A DNA stretch of 64,000 nucleotides from Rostratula benghalensis (Eukaryota; Chordata; Aves; Charadriiformes; Rostratulidae). Under the pieces are notes generated by a model. That model was not told the origin of the DNA. It was given only the letters and a program-made list of their open reading frames with translations, and searched no databases. The stretch spans positions 1,481,943 through 1,545,942 of the forward strand of contig VXAI01000198.1 of the NCBI GenBank assembly GCA_013399305.1. Direction: 5' to 3'. The translations under genes and the position numbers were made by a program. Below are positions 34,884 through 47,849 of this stretch, in pieces; within the stretch, counting starts at the first letter, position 1; each line of letters opens with the position of its first letter.

Positions 34884-34969
34884 CTGCTTCTCCCTGTAAC
34901 TGCTTGTTCCCCTCGATGGGCTGGGCAACACCTTCTTTGCATTCTGATCACGGGCTTGGATGGTGCAAG
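34884..34969 (+). other. Candidate internal exon
   Basis: The acceptor CACTCTTGTCATAATTACAG and the strong donor TGCAAG before GTGAGCTC enclose 86 nt. Two frames are open throughout (LLLPVTACSPRWAGQH... and ASPCNCLFPSMGWATPS...), so openness is not informative about the frame. It lies in the same direction as the other rightward exon candidates. Confidence 0.25.
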
Positions 34970-35152
34970 GTGAGCTCTTGGCTGTTGCAGACTGTCCCGA
35001 GCTGTGGTCTCCGATGCATGAAGTTGCTGCTGAAGCATGGAAAAGGTTTTGTGAACCAGTGCAGCTTCAGAGGTAGGGCCTGGAGGACCGACCTGTCCTT
35101 CCAGTACTTCCATTTCTGTGAAAACCTTGCCAGAGCTGCTGCACCAGGGATG

Positions 35153-35171
35153 GCACACACACACACACACC
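35153..35171. repeat. (CA)n microsatellite
   Basis: About nine CA units in a row, long enough to be length-polymorphic. Minor CA tracts also occur near 31752 and 39593. Confidence 0.9.
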
Positions 35172-35849
35172 AGTCAATGCCTCCAGCTAAAAGTGAGCTC
35201 AGAAGCCCCAGACATGCTGATGGCAGAGGCATACCTGCCGGTGTCAGACTTAAATATGGCTTAAGCAAGACACAGCTTTAATCTACAGGAAACTTGATTT
35301 AACGTTTTCTTTAATAAATAAAAAAAAGGTGCCTTTGCTGAAGTGTGTTGCCCTGAACAGTAAATGCAACAGCACCACCTTTGGGTGCTGGAACAAAATG
35401 CGCTTTGAGCCGCAGCTCCTTTCCCCCTGTTTTTCTGCGTAGCTGGCTTATCTGCTGCATTGATGAAGATTTAATATGAATAGTAAAACTGGGGGGGGAG
35501 GAACTGCTGCAGTGCTGGAGTAGCCTATCAGAGGGTAGAAGCAATGGCAGGTCCATAGCTCTCGTATACATGATGTCTTGATGCTGGTAGGCAGATGGTG
35601 AGCACGGAATGCAGGGACAAACTCAGACTTTGTAGGCAATACCAGGACCCAGAGCCAGGCTACAGTGAGGTTTTTTCACACCCCTCCCACCCCAACTCTA
35701 ATCCTTATTTTTTGCATCTGGCAATAATTCATGCTAATGGTATGCATTTTAATTAGAATGATGAGCCGTGTGACTAGGAAGCCAGGTACTTTTTTCCTCT
35801 GGAAAAAAAAAAACACCAAAATCAAACCAACAATGTTTTGAACCTTTCC

Positions 35850-35985
35850 CTCTCGCTTACGGAATGTGTGTGTCTGCCTGCGACTGCATCGGGTGGGCGC
35901 CTGTGGCTGTGCGGGTGCCCCGGTGTACGTGATGGTTGTGCTGATACACACGGCTGAGCACGTGCCCTCGGCACACACCGTGTGT
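35850..35985. promoter_or_regulatory. Short CpG-dense islet
   Basis: About a dozen CpGs in roughly 130 bp, within G/T-rich sequence containing GTG and CAC words and CACGTG-type cores (GAGCACGTGCC is an E-box). The surrounding DNA is CpG-poor. It may be a small unmethylated regulatory element. Frames on both strands here are low-complexity and not coding-like. Confidence 0.25.
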
Positions 35986-37741
35986 CCCTGGGCAGGCAGA
36001 CAGGGGTGTAAGAAAAGGGGTTCTGGGAACATCCCCTCCCGCAGCTCTCATACTGGTGTTGGATGTGCCTGTGTGCCCACATTGATTTGCTGATGTCTTG
36101 CTGTGTGTGCACAGATATTTAGGCTTGCTTCAGACTGGTCCCTGTATGACTCTGTGCGTGCATGGGGGAGTGCTTGCACAAATACCACTGACGTTAAAAA
36201 AAAAATAATCCAGTAGAAGTAATTGGGGAAATTTATTACTGTCTGTTCATTCAGAAAGTGAGATTTGTGACCAGAGCGTCTTTTCCTCTTAAGAAACAAA
36301 GCAAAAAGAGCCCCAAACAACCAAGTAAATGAAGTAAAAATGCTGTTGCTTTTGTATGTATGTGGAGGGTGAAATATAAACGTTGTTAGCCCTTGCTCTT
36401 TCACATGGTCTGAGAGACTGGAACCTCACTAATCACAGGGAGAAAAGCTGGAGAAGTGTTGCTAACAAGCCTTCAAACTGACAGCAGGATTTGGCAGGGT
36501 TGCTGTACTGCTGTGCTGAAGGTCTTTAAACTTTAGGGGTCATTATCCTCTGACCCTGGACAAAAATTTTACCAGAGATCCGTACACACTGGCTGCACAG
36601 TTCTCACTCCTAATTGGACACACAAGTGTGCTGAGGAGCATCTGAGATGACTTGACGGGCTCTCTGCATAGTTACCTCATGTCTCCACTCTTTGCCAGAG
36701 CAAGAGAACAGCTTGTGCTCGCTCTGTCCAAGCTGGTCACCAGCCTCCCCCCAAACTGGGGATGCCACTCAAAAAGCTCCCCTGGGCTCCAGCGGGCTTT
36801 AAGCCAGACCTGTCCCAAATCCTCTGCTTTTCCAGGTGTTTGTGTGAGTGTAGATGTGACCCCAGCCTTGATCCCCTGCACTTAACGTTCACCAGATCTG
36901 CAGAAATTAGCAACCCACATTTACATTTCATGTTCACACCCAGTCCTGCGGGTTGGGACCTTTACCTTCAGGCTTGATATTCCCGGGAGTACAGTCCTGT
37001 AGCACGGGGATCCTTCAGTCTCCTTAGCTTTCAGCAAGGTCGCTCCCTCACCTTTCTTCTGTCCTCTGTCATTCCCTCTTCCTATACTGGCTTTGATGCA
37101 ATTGATTTCATTGCTGTTTCTCAGCTCCCCAAAGGGTTTTTCTTGGATTGTGCCAAACATGCTGCAGTCATGCACCTCTTAGCAATTTCTGGCTAGGCTC
37201 TCGTTAAAACCCTTTAATTGAAAAGGTTCCTAAGATGTAGCACTCTATGCATGTGTAATTTGAAGTGTCTGTATTTTTTTTTTTCCCTCATAGTTCACTT
37301 GCATATAACACTGAAAGGAATGGAAATAGTAAAGTGGGATTTGGCCTGTTCCATCTCCTTTTCATTCCTTTCCCCATCTCTGAGGCAACAGTTTAAGAAG
37401 TGAGGATCTGCCCATCCTCAGGCACAAAAGGGGGATCAGGTCCCTGGGGTGGAAAGGACAAAAACCAGATTTGTATTGGTTCATCTTGCTCTGCGGCTGC
37501 TCTGTTCACTTCCCTCGGGTTCTGACATTGGAAGACTGAGCACAGCACTGATTCCACAAAAACGTGTCTGATCTGCACTCTGGTCTCATCCCTGTGTTGT
37601 CAGACCCCTTGGAGTCTCTTTTTGAGGCCCACAGAGCACTTTTAACCACCTGCGGCTCCTCTTGGAACAGGCTGCGGATGCAGAGCAGTGTCTGAGATCA
37701 AGCCCCCGAGATCACTCGCTGCAGGTACCTTGTTCTCCTTA
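35986..37741. other. Non-coding stretch
   Basis: No exon or repeat family is supported. Antisense frames at 36048-36404 and 36652-36977 overlap one another and lack splice sites. Confidence 0.35.
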
Positions 37742-37778
37742 GGAAGGTCTCTGGAGCCCTAGGCTCTCAGAGGCCGGG
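37742..37778 (+). other. Candidate micro-exon
   Basis: A very good acceptor (TACCTTGTTCTCCTTAG) and ideal donor (GGCCGGG before GTAAGTTA) lie only 37 nt apart. A second acceptor-like CTCTCAG falls inside. Both sites are strong, but such short exons are rare, so one site is probably a decoy. Confidence 0.12.
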
Positions 37779-38195
37779 GTAAGTTATGTGTTTTAACAGC
37801 TAATTCCAAAGCACTATGTGGGTGATCTTGAGTCCCTGTGAAAAACAACCTCTAGCAGCACTGACGTACAACCCCATCCTGCCGGGTGTCCTGGCTTCCC
37901 CGGGGAATGCGATGCTCTGTCCAACTCTCTGACCCTGGGGTTTGAGATTGTGTGGCACCCTCAGGGAGGCATCTCTGGATCTGGGTGCTCTGGATCAGGC
38001 CCTTCTATAGCAGTACTTCCAGATCACATCCCTTTGAACCAAGGATTGGCTGAGTTATCAATAAAGGGCAGTGGTGACGGCGATGGGTGGCTGAGAGAGC
38101 TAACAAGCAGGTGTATCTTGAGGGAGTCCCCATAGAAAGGGAAGGGAGGAAGAAGCAAGCAAATGTTGCTACTTCCATAACATTTCTTTAGGGGG

Positions 38196-38211
38196 AAAAA
38201 AAAAAAAAAAA
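38196..38211. repeat. A16 homopolymer
   Basis: Sixteen A following five G. Simple sequence. Confidence 0.9.
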
Positions 38212-38453
38212 GAAAGTAAATGAAGTGGAATAAAAGCTGCAAAATGGAACACCCCTGACAGTTTGCTGCTGAATGAATTTTTTCATTTAGAACCGAGAGG
38301 GTGGTTCATAACGGGAGCAGAATGAGGAGCACACAAGTGTAGGTGCCATCCCAGGGAGATTTCAAAGAATGTCTTGAATTGAAGAATTTGTGCGATTGGC
38401 TGGAATTACACACAGATGCAAAAACAACCTTGGCAAAATGGCATGAGCAAAAA

Positions 38454-38465
38454 GGGGGGGGGGGG
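38454..38465. repeat. G12 homopolymer
   Basis: Twelve consecutive G, unusually long for a mononucleotide G run and prone to length change and sequencing error. Confidence 0.9.
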
Positions 38466-40490
38466 AAAATCCACTGCTTCACAGTGTCTGATGCTATTTT
38501 GTCTTTTGATGTTTGTTTTCTGCACAGTGCCAGCAATTTCTGTCATCTCTGGTGCATGTTGCCAAGTCTATTATTCGGGATGATTCCTGCTTTAAATATT
38601 TTTAGCAGCAGCGGATCTTTAATCACGGGGAAATTGTTTTCAGGAATGATTATTTTACGTGCATCCAAAAGCAAATCTGAAGGTCTAATCTAAAAGCATT
38701 TGTGATCATCTTGTAGCCAGGGGACAAAGTGGGAAGGATGGGGCGAACTCAAAGACCATTAAGGAGAAGGATGTTTCATTTGGATGAAACAACTGATCTC
38801 TGCACTCTGCTGAGTCCGTAGGGTGCTTTTTGCTGGTAATGATAAATTCAGTCTGTGACCAGAGGAAGCACTCCACCCTCCGCTATCCATAATGCTGGAA
38901 ATTAAGTATTTATCTGCAGCATGCTTGTGATGAGCTAAGTAAATCATAACTACAGAAAAGACTTTTCAATGCTCCAGTATATCCATTGTTCTTTTTAAAA
39001 GCAGCAATGATTTTTTTGATGCTTGAGAGTTAGATACCCAGCTGGTGTAAGTCTGTATAGTTCCACTGACTTCAGCTAAGGAAACGGCAAACTGGAGAGC
39101 AGAAATGTAAAATCAAGCTTGTTGTTAGTTATTTCATTCCTAAAATCCCAGAATAGAATTTTGAAAAGTCCTATTAAGAATTTAAGAAGCGTGGCTTTGG
39201 AGCTAAGTGAGACTTTGACCTTGAATTTGTTCCCTCTGTGAGGTAAATCTCACCCAGGATCTGCTGGTATTTGACTACAAAGCTTCTAGGAATTTTACTG
39301 CTGTGTTTCTGTGTGTGTGCACTAAATACATTTAAAAATGTTACCTCAGAATCAGAGGCTTGGAGGTTCGGATAAGCACATAAAACCCGAGATGATTATC
39401 TGAATCAATTTTGGAATGTAAAATTAATATAAGAACTTAACAAGAGCACAGCTTTTCTAACAGCCTATCTGCATGACTCCTATTGATTATTATTTGTATT
39501 AAGGAAGCACCTGTAGTTGTCAACTGAAGTTAAAGGCAGGCAGTTTTCATCGTTGGGCTTTAAATCCATAACTGGGGCTTGCAAACTCAGAAACACACAC
39601 ACAACATGTATTCCCAGGGGCTGCTGTGCCACTGGTGAGGCAGTAAAGACATTAAGAGCTTGTTTGTACAGGGAGACGTAGAAAAACTAATCCAAACTGA
39701 CTTTCAAAGTAGATTAATTGCATGACCTTAAACTGTGGTGTGGGCAACCTCCGTCAGAACCAAAGGGAATGGAATTGGTGCAGGGGATGTAGGAGTGGAA
39801 AAGATGGAGCTTTGTGAGCTACCAACTGCCCACAGCATCGCAGTGACTGCACAAACTCTTACCCTGGGGAAAGCAGAAGCCCAGCAAAGCTGGTTGTTTC
39901 TCTCTGCAGCTGGAAGGGGTTCAGAGCCTACACAGAGGCCGTTCCTGTCCGGTGTGGAGTTATTCAGTCATGGTCACTTGACTGCTTCTGACAACACCCA
40001 TTCTCTCTGGATGGAGTTAAAGTTCCTTCAGTTATGAATGTGTGTGTGCCCAGGAGGCTAAACGTGTTTTAACTAAATCATTCTAAATTCACATCATTAG
40101 TTAATTTGGATCAACTTTCCTAAGAGTCTCAGTATTGTATAGGAAAACTGGGACAGAACAGGGAGATGCATTCACCAGCTCATTTGTCGGCCGAGCTTGT
40201 CGTTTCTGTCATTGCAATTAGTCATTTTTCCACAGTGTATTTTAGCACTTTGCTGTTGGTCCTTCTCTGAGCCTGCTGATAGGAACAGAATATAAAATAA
40301 GTAAGGAAGAAAACCTCATGGAATATGTGGGTCCTTCCACACAAAGCAAAGCTGTGGTTGGAGGTCTGGTCTGGGTCCTGTATAGACGCAAGGGCTGGTT
40401 CTTATGGTAACCTAGGGTAGGTGGTCCATCTCTGGACTCTGACACTTGCTGTCCAGGCTGTACCATCGATCACAGTTGTAGTTGTGACAC
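38466..40490. other. Non-coding stretch
   Basis: No exon is supported. The frame at 39735-40037 has no ATG context or splice support. A CA tract lies near 39593-39603. Confidence 0.35.
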
Positions 40491-40494
40491 CCCT

Positions 40495-40615
40495 CTCTGC
40501 CTGCCTCTCAGCCCCGGGCCGTTTGGCACTGGGATGCTGCCAGTCCCGTTCTGCCGTACAGCGCGTGGGGTGCTCTCAGGAACAGTCATCGGGGCAACGT
40601 GTGATCCGATGGCTG
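40495..40615. promoter_or_regulatory. Short CpG-dense islet behind a strong acceptor
   Basis: About nine CpGs within 120 bp (CCCGGGCCG, GCCGTACAGCGCGTG, ATCGGGGCAACGTG, TCCGATGG). It is preceded on the + strand by CCCTCTCTGCCTGCCTCTCAG, an excellent splice acceptor, so it could be a CpG-retaining exon. No donor stands out before the stop at 40616-40618, and the frame has no recognised motif. Confidence 0.22.
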
Positions 40616-40619
40616 TGAC

Positions 40620-43600
40620 AATCCAGGGAGCAGTCTCAGAGCTGCCCCTCTCAAACAGGAGCTAATCTTTCCCAGCTAGAGCGCCGTCTGCTCAGAGCTG
40701 GCGACTTCACCTCAATAGGAAATTACAACAACTGACAGGACCATATTAGTTACAGTAAATTAGCTTTGGTAACACTCATAGGGAAACAAGCATGCAAACA
40801 GTCTCTGAAGGAGCTGAGCTGCTGCTTGCTGGCTAAATTGAGATGGGATGGTGGTGGATTCCCATCCTTCAGCACACTGACAAAGGGCTTTGCTTTAACT
40901 CGGGGCAGCAGCCTGCACCGCAGAGCTCAGGCTGATCCAGTAAGAGGCATTCCTCAGAATGGAATTTACAGTGCGATCAACTGGGTCATTTTTGAAGAAA
41001 AAGAATTGAAAGCCAGAAGAGTAATTCCTTGTCTCTTCTGCAGAAATGTGTGGGAGTCAGTTCATTCTGAGTTATTACAAGGTGTGCCAGTCAAAATGAA
41101 CGTGTGGAACAGGCTAAAGTGAGCCGTATTATATTTGTTACTGGTAGTGTTGTTGCAGTCTAGCATTCGGTAACCAGTTCCTCAATGGCATAGACATACC
41201 TGCCTCAGAAAATTAATCTGAGTGTGATTGAGACCATCTTCTGGGTTCCAGTAAACTCTAAGTCAAAACTAAATGTATCGGGGAGAATTTAGCCTTGGTA
41301 AGTCTTATATCCTGGGTGGTTCCAAACTCTGCTTATGCCTTGCTTGGAAATAAGAGAACATTTACAAAAGTGGATTCAGTTGATAGAAGCTTTTGGAGGG
41401 AAGGTCTGTCATTTTCCTTTGTCATCGTAGGACTGTTCTCTTGTTACGCCTGTAGGTGCTGCCATAATGAACACAAGGGCATAAGGTACGTGCAGAGCTG
41501 GAGCTGCTGTGGAAAATACATCTCCTTGCTTGAATAATCCCCTGGTGCATATGTGTTACTTAGCCCTGCAGAGAACCAGTTTGTGAAATATTGCTGCTTC
41601 TGGGCCAAAACAAATGTATTTCAAGGTGATGCTAAATGCAAAACATAATCCTGTGCTTAAAATGAAAGGTGTTGTATACATGTGTCACGAGATGACTGTA
41701 ATGAAATTGGCCCCAGGAGCATAATTTAGTACTCATTGGCCTCCTTGCTTTCATGATTACACTAATCCAAAGGAGATGGCCCAGGTAATCCTACAAGGGA
41801 TTTTTTTTTTTTTTAAGTTTGTTTTAAATATCTCTTATAATTTTGGGCTGAAAAGAAACCTAGTAGTTAAATACAATAAACAATCCAAAGCAAACTTGAA
41901 ACAAACCAAAATGTTCCTTTTTTTAAAAAAAAAAAGTTCCTGTATCCTTTTGCCTTTGCTTAATGTAGTGGTTTCTCTGTAAATGCAAACAAATGAGTCA
42001 GGCCCCAGGAAGGGACTACGCTGTTTGCAAATGAGTTCATACATTGTGATCCATGGCTTGGCCGATCCCTTGGCACTCCAGTACCAGTTAACTCCAGTTA
42101 AGTATGGTAATTATACAGCCCAATCAAGAGATAAAGGACCGATCTGGTTGCTTCACCGGGTGGGCTCTGGTACATGTGAAAGATTTCATGGAACCTCAGA
42201 CAACTCCCATCAGTTTTGCAGGATTCCTGGCAGTTCCTCCTGCTGAGTCTGTGGTGTGGGAAAGGTCCCCATTGTGGGAGAAACCTGGAGCTGGAAGAAG
42301 AGGTTCTGCAAACCTGCTGCAGAATCCAGCTTCCTTCATTATGCTGCTGGTGCAAATCAGGGCTTTCACAGAAACCTGAGGCAGTCTGCTTCTGCGGGAG
42401 TGCAGCACACCATTTGCTTTTCATTCTTTCTTTGTTTAAATCACTTTAGGCTTCTAGTTAGGAAACAGACCCATAAGACAGCAACCAATCTCCCCCCACC
42501 AAGAGCAGATAGCTATGTAAAATTTACTGAGCGAATACTTCTGGGATTGCAAGCTTTTAAGGATAGGCAGGAGATATCCAAAGTCTCCAAAGGGATTTAT
42601 AATGTTGCCAGTTCTTGTGATTCTATCAGTACAAGTCTCTCAATATTTACTCTTTGTTCTTAGGGCTGTGTTTGTTGCAGAGACGTGATTACATGTGAAT
42701 CTCAGCATTATGCACTTGTTTCTTTATGGAAAGGAATGAGTCTAACCCTTGTAGATTTAGAAATAAAATGGGATGTGTGCCTTTACCTATACCCTGGGGC
42801 AAACAGACAGAAATCCAAGCTTGAACTTTTAAGATATTCCATGAACCTAATTGGACTTTTGTATTTTGGGCTATGCCTTTGACACACAATAGACTTAGTT
42901 AAGCTGTGTGCTGCCTGTCTCTGTTTCCCCGTCCCTGCCGTGCCTGAGGCAGATCACTGTCTTGTTAGTACTGTGACCACTCCAGAGGAAAAGTTTTCTC
43001 TGTTATTAAAAGTCACTCAGATGTAAATGCCTAATTCCTAATGCTTTACGTATGCCTATAAATCTGTATCAAGGGAATGTGATTCAAAATCTCCAGGGCC
43101 CACCGTTTACCTCTTGAGCTGTGATGGGACAGGGATGCAGCAGTGCAGTTTCAGCCATCTCCTCTCCTGCCAGAGCCGGAACTGCACATGTTTAGAAGTT
43201 TCTTCAGAGATCTTCTTCCTCAGTCCGTGTCTCTCCTGCCTTACAGGCAAAGCAGATCTACCTCCTGGCTGCTGCTACCCAGCCTCATAGTGTACTACGC
43301 CACAGATCTTCTTTTACCCTCTGGCACTCTAACTATCTTCTCTAATGTAATTAAAATGATAATTATTCCCCATCCGGAACATTTCTCTTACTTATAGTCT
43401 GTGGAAGTATTAAAGTTGATTAAACACATATGCTGCTGGTAGATAGCACCTCCAATCACATATGGAGTGATAAAGGGTTAGTGAAGGGAGGACACAAATA
43501 ATGCAATACTCTGCTAATGCAAAAGAAAGAGCAACTGAAAAAAGCCGAGTCTGTAACAGTGGGCAGGCAGCATTCAACAAAAAGACCTCTTTGCATAAGG

Positions 43601-44710
43601 TAGGGCTAAGGCAGGAGGGAGAACAAGCCCATGGGAGCTTTCTTTGGGAGAGCTGGGAGAACATTTCTTACCTCTTTACCTGGCAGAGGCCAAACATCTG
43701 CGCTGCCCAAACCGATCCTTCAGCCAGGAGACAGCCCTCATGTCCTGTCCTCACCAGGTATTTGTGCAGTTCTGTTGCTTGGTTTCAGGTTGAGGTGCAC
43801 ATGCTCAGTTTTGGGTGAATGCAAATGCAGAGAGACGGTGTACAGGGGCATGTGCCAGATAAATCTGATCTGTCTATATTTGTCTGTGTACCCATATGTC
43901 TAGCCATCCACTTATTCCTATATTTATCTGCTGTTGCCTTCAATATGTCATCTCTCGATCCTGATAGAACAAATGGAATCAGAGGGGCAATGTTATTAAC
44001 AACTATTTCACAGTGTGTTTTCCTGCAGACTGAAATTGTAAAGCGAGGTTTGAGATGGATGGATATATATATAAACACCACCCTCCCTGACAAGGCTGGC
44101 TAAGGGCTGAGAGGAGGTCAGTGTTGCCACTGTGACATTTTTCTCGTTGGGAGCTCCTGCACAGGTACAGGAGCACTGTGCCCATCTGTCCAAGACCCAT
44201 GTGCTACGAATAACCAACAGCAGAAGCCTGGAGAACACCATGGAGGAAAGTTTGTAGGGTTTTGTGGATAAAGAGAAATTCAGTCTCTGAAGCTTTCAAA
44301 GAATTATATTGAACTAGTATGAAAACTAATATGAAGCAAAGCTATTTCCTCATTCCCTGATCTCACAGACTAGACACAAACTGCTGAAGGTGGCCAAGTT
44401 CCTCACCACAAACAAGTGTATCTTTATGTATCTTAAAAGCATTAGTGAGACTGTGAGGCGAAAGGGACAGAAATAGCACTTGCTTTCATGGTGTAATTGC
44501 CTATATTCTATCTGGGGAAGAAGTGTGCCTTTTCTAATTTGCAGAAGTCGCAATCTAAAATGCTTTAAAATGTACTCTCCCCCCTCCCCGTTTTCCACCC
44601 AGGGAAAAAGTGCTGAGGTAGATTTTTCTTTCCCCGTAAACAGGATGCTTTTTATCATTGTGGTGGGTACACTGCAAACTTTACAAAGGAAAGAGAGTGG
44701 AAGTCAGCGC
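40620..44710. other. Non-coding stretch
   Basis: Many overlapping frames on both strands (notably 42098-42663), with no splice sites or conserved-looking motifs; treated as chance. An imperfect T run occurs at 41801-41815, and a T/A-rich stretch near 41918-41935. Confidence 0.35.
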
Positions 44711-44724
44711 GAGAGAGAGAGAGA
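44711..44724. repeat. (GA)7 microsatellite
   Basis: Seven GA units. Simple sequence. Confidence 0.85.
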
Positions 44725-45287
44725 ATGACAAAAGCTGCACAGATTGGATTTGCTCCTCTGTATACTGCAGGGAAAGAATAGGAGCATGTTGGTGTGGAAC
44801 AAGGTCTTTGATCGTATGAAAAATTGGAGGAAGCTGCAGAGGTAGGGGCTGTTTTTGAATAACTAATAACTAACAAAAAAATTGTTTGGTGCTGCTCAGT
44901 ATTTATTCCTTTCTAATCGCTACCTCTGACTACTTGCTTTTTTTCTGCTGCTGTCAGCAAAGTTTCACAGAAGACCCACGTTCCTTTTCCTGCTTTTTTG
45001 GGGACAAGTGTGCGTTACTTGGGCTGTGTATTCTGTGAGAGTGAAGCTGCTGAAGCACAGGTTTCCATTTGCCAACCTCCTTGACCCATACATTTTCTGC
45101 CTGCGTAGACTTCTTTAACCTGGCTGTACCTCAGGGCTCTTTATTTTTTACTATATGCTTCTGTGGCAGAAAGGTTAGGTCCAGAGTCTGTAGCTGCGGC
45201 TGTAAATAACAAATATCTAGATCTTACTGCCAGGAAATAGCATACCTTGAGGATTCCTTTCTGTAATCTTACTTTTTCCCTTTCCAG

Positions 45288-45411
45288 AAAAAGCCACGGA
45301 GGGTTTTTCCCATAAGGGAGGCCATGGCTACCTATGAGAAGCATGAATGTAAGGGTGCAGCCTGTAATGTGTTTGTGCATCCAAGATCTCCAAGCCTAAG
45401 GTGCAGTTTAG
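45288..45411 (+). CDS. Best candidate coding exon of the rightward unit
   Basis: The acceptor TTACTTTTTCCCTTTCCAG is the best in the window, and the donor GTTTAG before GTGAGATC is good. They enclose 124 nt with one open frame (41 codons) and two frames that close early. Inside is GAGGCCATGGCTACC, a near-ideal start context, giving MATYEKHECKGAACNVFVHP followed by RSPSLRCSLG into the donor. Upstream codons in the same frame read KKPRRVFPIREA. So it is either an internal exon or a 5' exon with the start codon. I recognise no family, and the peptide is short, basic and cysteine-containing. Confidence 0.35.
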
Positions 45412-47849
45412 GTGAGATCACATCTCAGAACCAGGTCTGTGTGCTCCTGCCTTCTCCAATGCTTTGCTTTGAGGCTACAAATGAGTGTCCCCCACTCTGG
45501 GAAGGGCCCTTGCAGGGTGTGTGACATGGCTTTCTGAGTCAGCCTTTGGGTAAACTCTTTGTGACCATCTATCTTGCTCTGGTGAATGAATGGATGATGA
45601 GTAGACCCTGTTCTAGCTCCTCCTCTGCCCATCCATCATCTGCCCTGCCACCCGCTGTCCCCTTAATGAGGGGAACAGAGATAGATGACAGACAGACAAA
45701 CAGACGTGGACTGACAAAGGGACACACTCCTGGGTTTCGCTGCCCTCAGCACCGTATGAATAAGGGATACATGGAGCTAACTGTGCTACTTCCTCTTGAT
45801 GGAAGCTGTTCCAGTGGAGGGGTTTTCAATATCTTTTTTTTCTTAGGGATTTGCAGATAGTTAACTTGGCGACAGGCAGACACCCATTTGTGGGGTTGTA
45901 GGTAAAGCAGGAATCATTAACCGAAAGAATTTGGTGGGAATGACTCATTCTCCAGAATACTACTGTACTGTTGTGATACAGCTGCTACAACATGACACAC
46001 AGAGACAGGTTGATGTCTCTGTACAAGCAGGAGAACGCTGTAGCTTCATGCCATGCTAATGTATTTGTTCAGAACCTAACACAGCGGTGATTGACATCCG
46101 GGTAAGACTGCAGTGGCCTTTGGATCAAGCCTGTATTCACAGAGTGAGACAGCATTAATTGTACTCAGGGCTTTCATGGCAAGCAGATCTTAAAGCAGTT
46201 TGCAGAAGCAAACACTCCCTGGTACCCCATCCCTCACGCTGTGTCAGTGTGTCACCCCATGCATGCCAGCCAGGCAATGGAAAGAATAAAAAAATATCTC
46301 TCTGACACTTTCTAATTTCTGATCTCAGATTAACACTGCCTACAAGGAGGAACTCTACCCTTGTATTTGACTGTTGTCAGAGAAACAGTGACAGAGCACT
46401 AGTTTCCTGACAGCCTTATCTCTCCCGGAGAAACCTCAGAGTTTCTTCTAACCCAAAGAAGATTTGCTCCTGTGCCAAGAGGATGTGCAAGGGCACCATC
46501 TGGAGCCCCCTGCCACAGTGGTATTAGCAGAGACATCCAACTGAAATGACTTGCAATGAAAGTGCCATTTGTTTTTAGAAGGGAAAATGGAAATTCATTA
46601 TCCTGCAGGAGGGGAGGTGGTACTTGCCCCCAGATGCCAGCTTCAGCAAGCAGCAGAACAAGCTGGGAGTAAAACTTCCCGAACATTTCCATCGATTGAG
46701 AAAGTTGCAGCAGGAAAGCCGGCGTGTTTCCATCCTGTCCTGTCTGCCTTTCTCCTCTCCTGTGGAGTTATTTCAGGCCAGCTCATGCTGAGAGTTCCCT
46801 GCTAAAGACGGCTGCTGCCCCCGTCACCACTAATGCATATTGACATGTATTTATCTTCTAGTGGTGAATACCAAGAGGAAGCAGTCACTGCCGCGGATGC
46901 TCAGGGATTTGAGGGACCAGCCTGGTGAGAGTGCAGTTGGCATTTCTGTGGGGCACAAAGAGCTCAGGCACAGAATGCCAGTGCTCTGCTTCCAAGAAAA
47001 CTCTGCCCATTGCTGCTGGCAGCTTGCTCTATGGGATGGATGTTGTGGTCACTGCGTAACATAAAAGCGGTAAAAATCTGTTGCAACCTGCTGAGCCACC
47101 TGCGGATAGAAAAGTGTGCCTGATGATATATAAAACCAGACCTGATGAGAAGCTATTGCATTCAAGTTGCAGCGTGTCCTTTGGAGACAGATAGCAGACT
47201 CCCCAGGTGGAAGCAAATACCCGATTAACTCTGGCATGGTGTTTGGCAGATCCACAGAGCTCTGGGAAACACGAGAAAGACGAAGAGAGAGATTGGTGAT
47301 CAATAATTAATTGCCACGCTCAGTATTTCACTGTTCCAAAACTGCTTTTTCTTCTTCTCTTCTTGTTTGAGTCCTCTCAATCTTTCTCTGCATCAAATTC
47401 ATTTTTGAGTGAGCATCGTGGTGATGACTGTGTTTTTCAGTCCTGACTGGGTACCAATGTTATAACAAACACAGATATCTTCCAGGCCTCTGATCGCATC
47501 CAGGAGGAAGACCACAGGAGCAGTAATTGTCTCCCTGTGTACTGCTTCTGGATGCTGTGCCCGGGCTGCGATGAACTTACCAGCTTGTTTGGCACCATCC
47601 AGATGAAGCGAGTGCACAGCCAGTTCTGCCTCTAGACCTCGTTTGCCAGCAGATAATTAGACCTGCACAAGATGCTCCTGGCAAATAACGTGATACTCAC
47701 CTGATGTAGCCAGAGATACAGGTTATGTTCTTTGCAAGATCTGAGGACTTTTCAACCTATGCAGATTCTCCCCCCACTTAGATAAGGGTAATGCCTGAGT
47801 GTCTTGCTAGCCTGAATGCTTTATTTTACCAGTGCTGCCATGAGCTAAA
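45412..47849. other. Non-coding stretch
   Basis: A 29-nt exon-like piece near 46072-46100 (acceptor GTATTTGTTCAG, donor near GTAAGACT) is too short to call. No repeat family is recognised. Confidence 0.35.

Noticed and set aside
34853..35281. 142-codon + strand frame and two long minus-strand frames over it
   Set aside because: Three overlapping frames in unrelated registers, a CA microsatellite inside, and no domain; openness comes from base composition. Only the 86-nt splice-bounded block is kept as a candidate.
42098..42663. Cluster of five overlapping frames on both strands
   Set aside because: Mutually overlapping frames cannot all be coding; none has a start context or splice sites.
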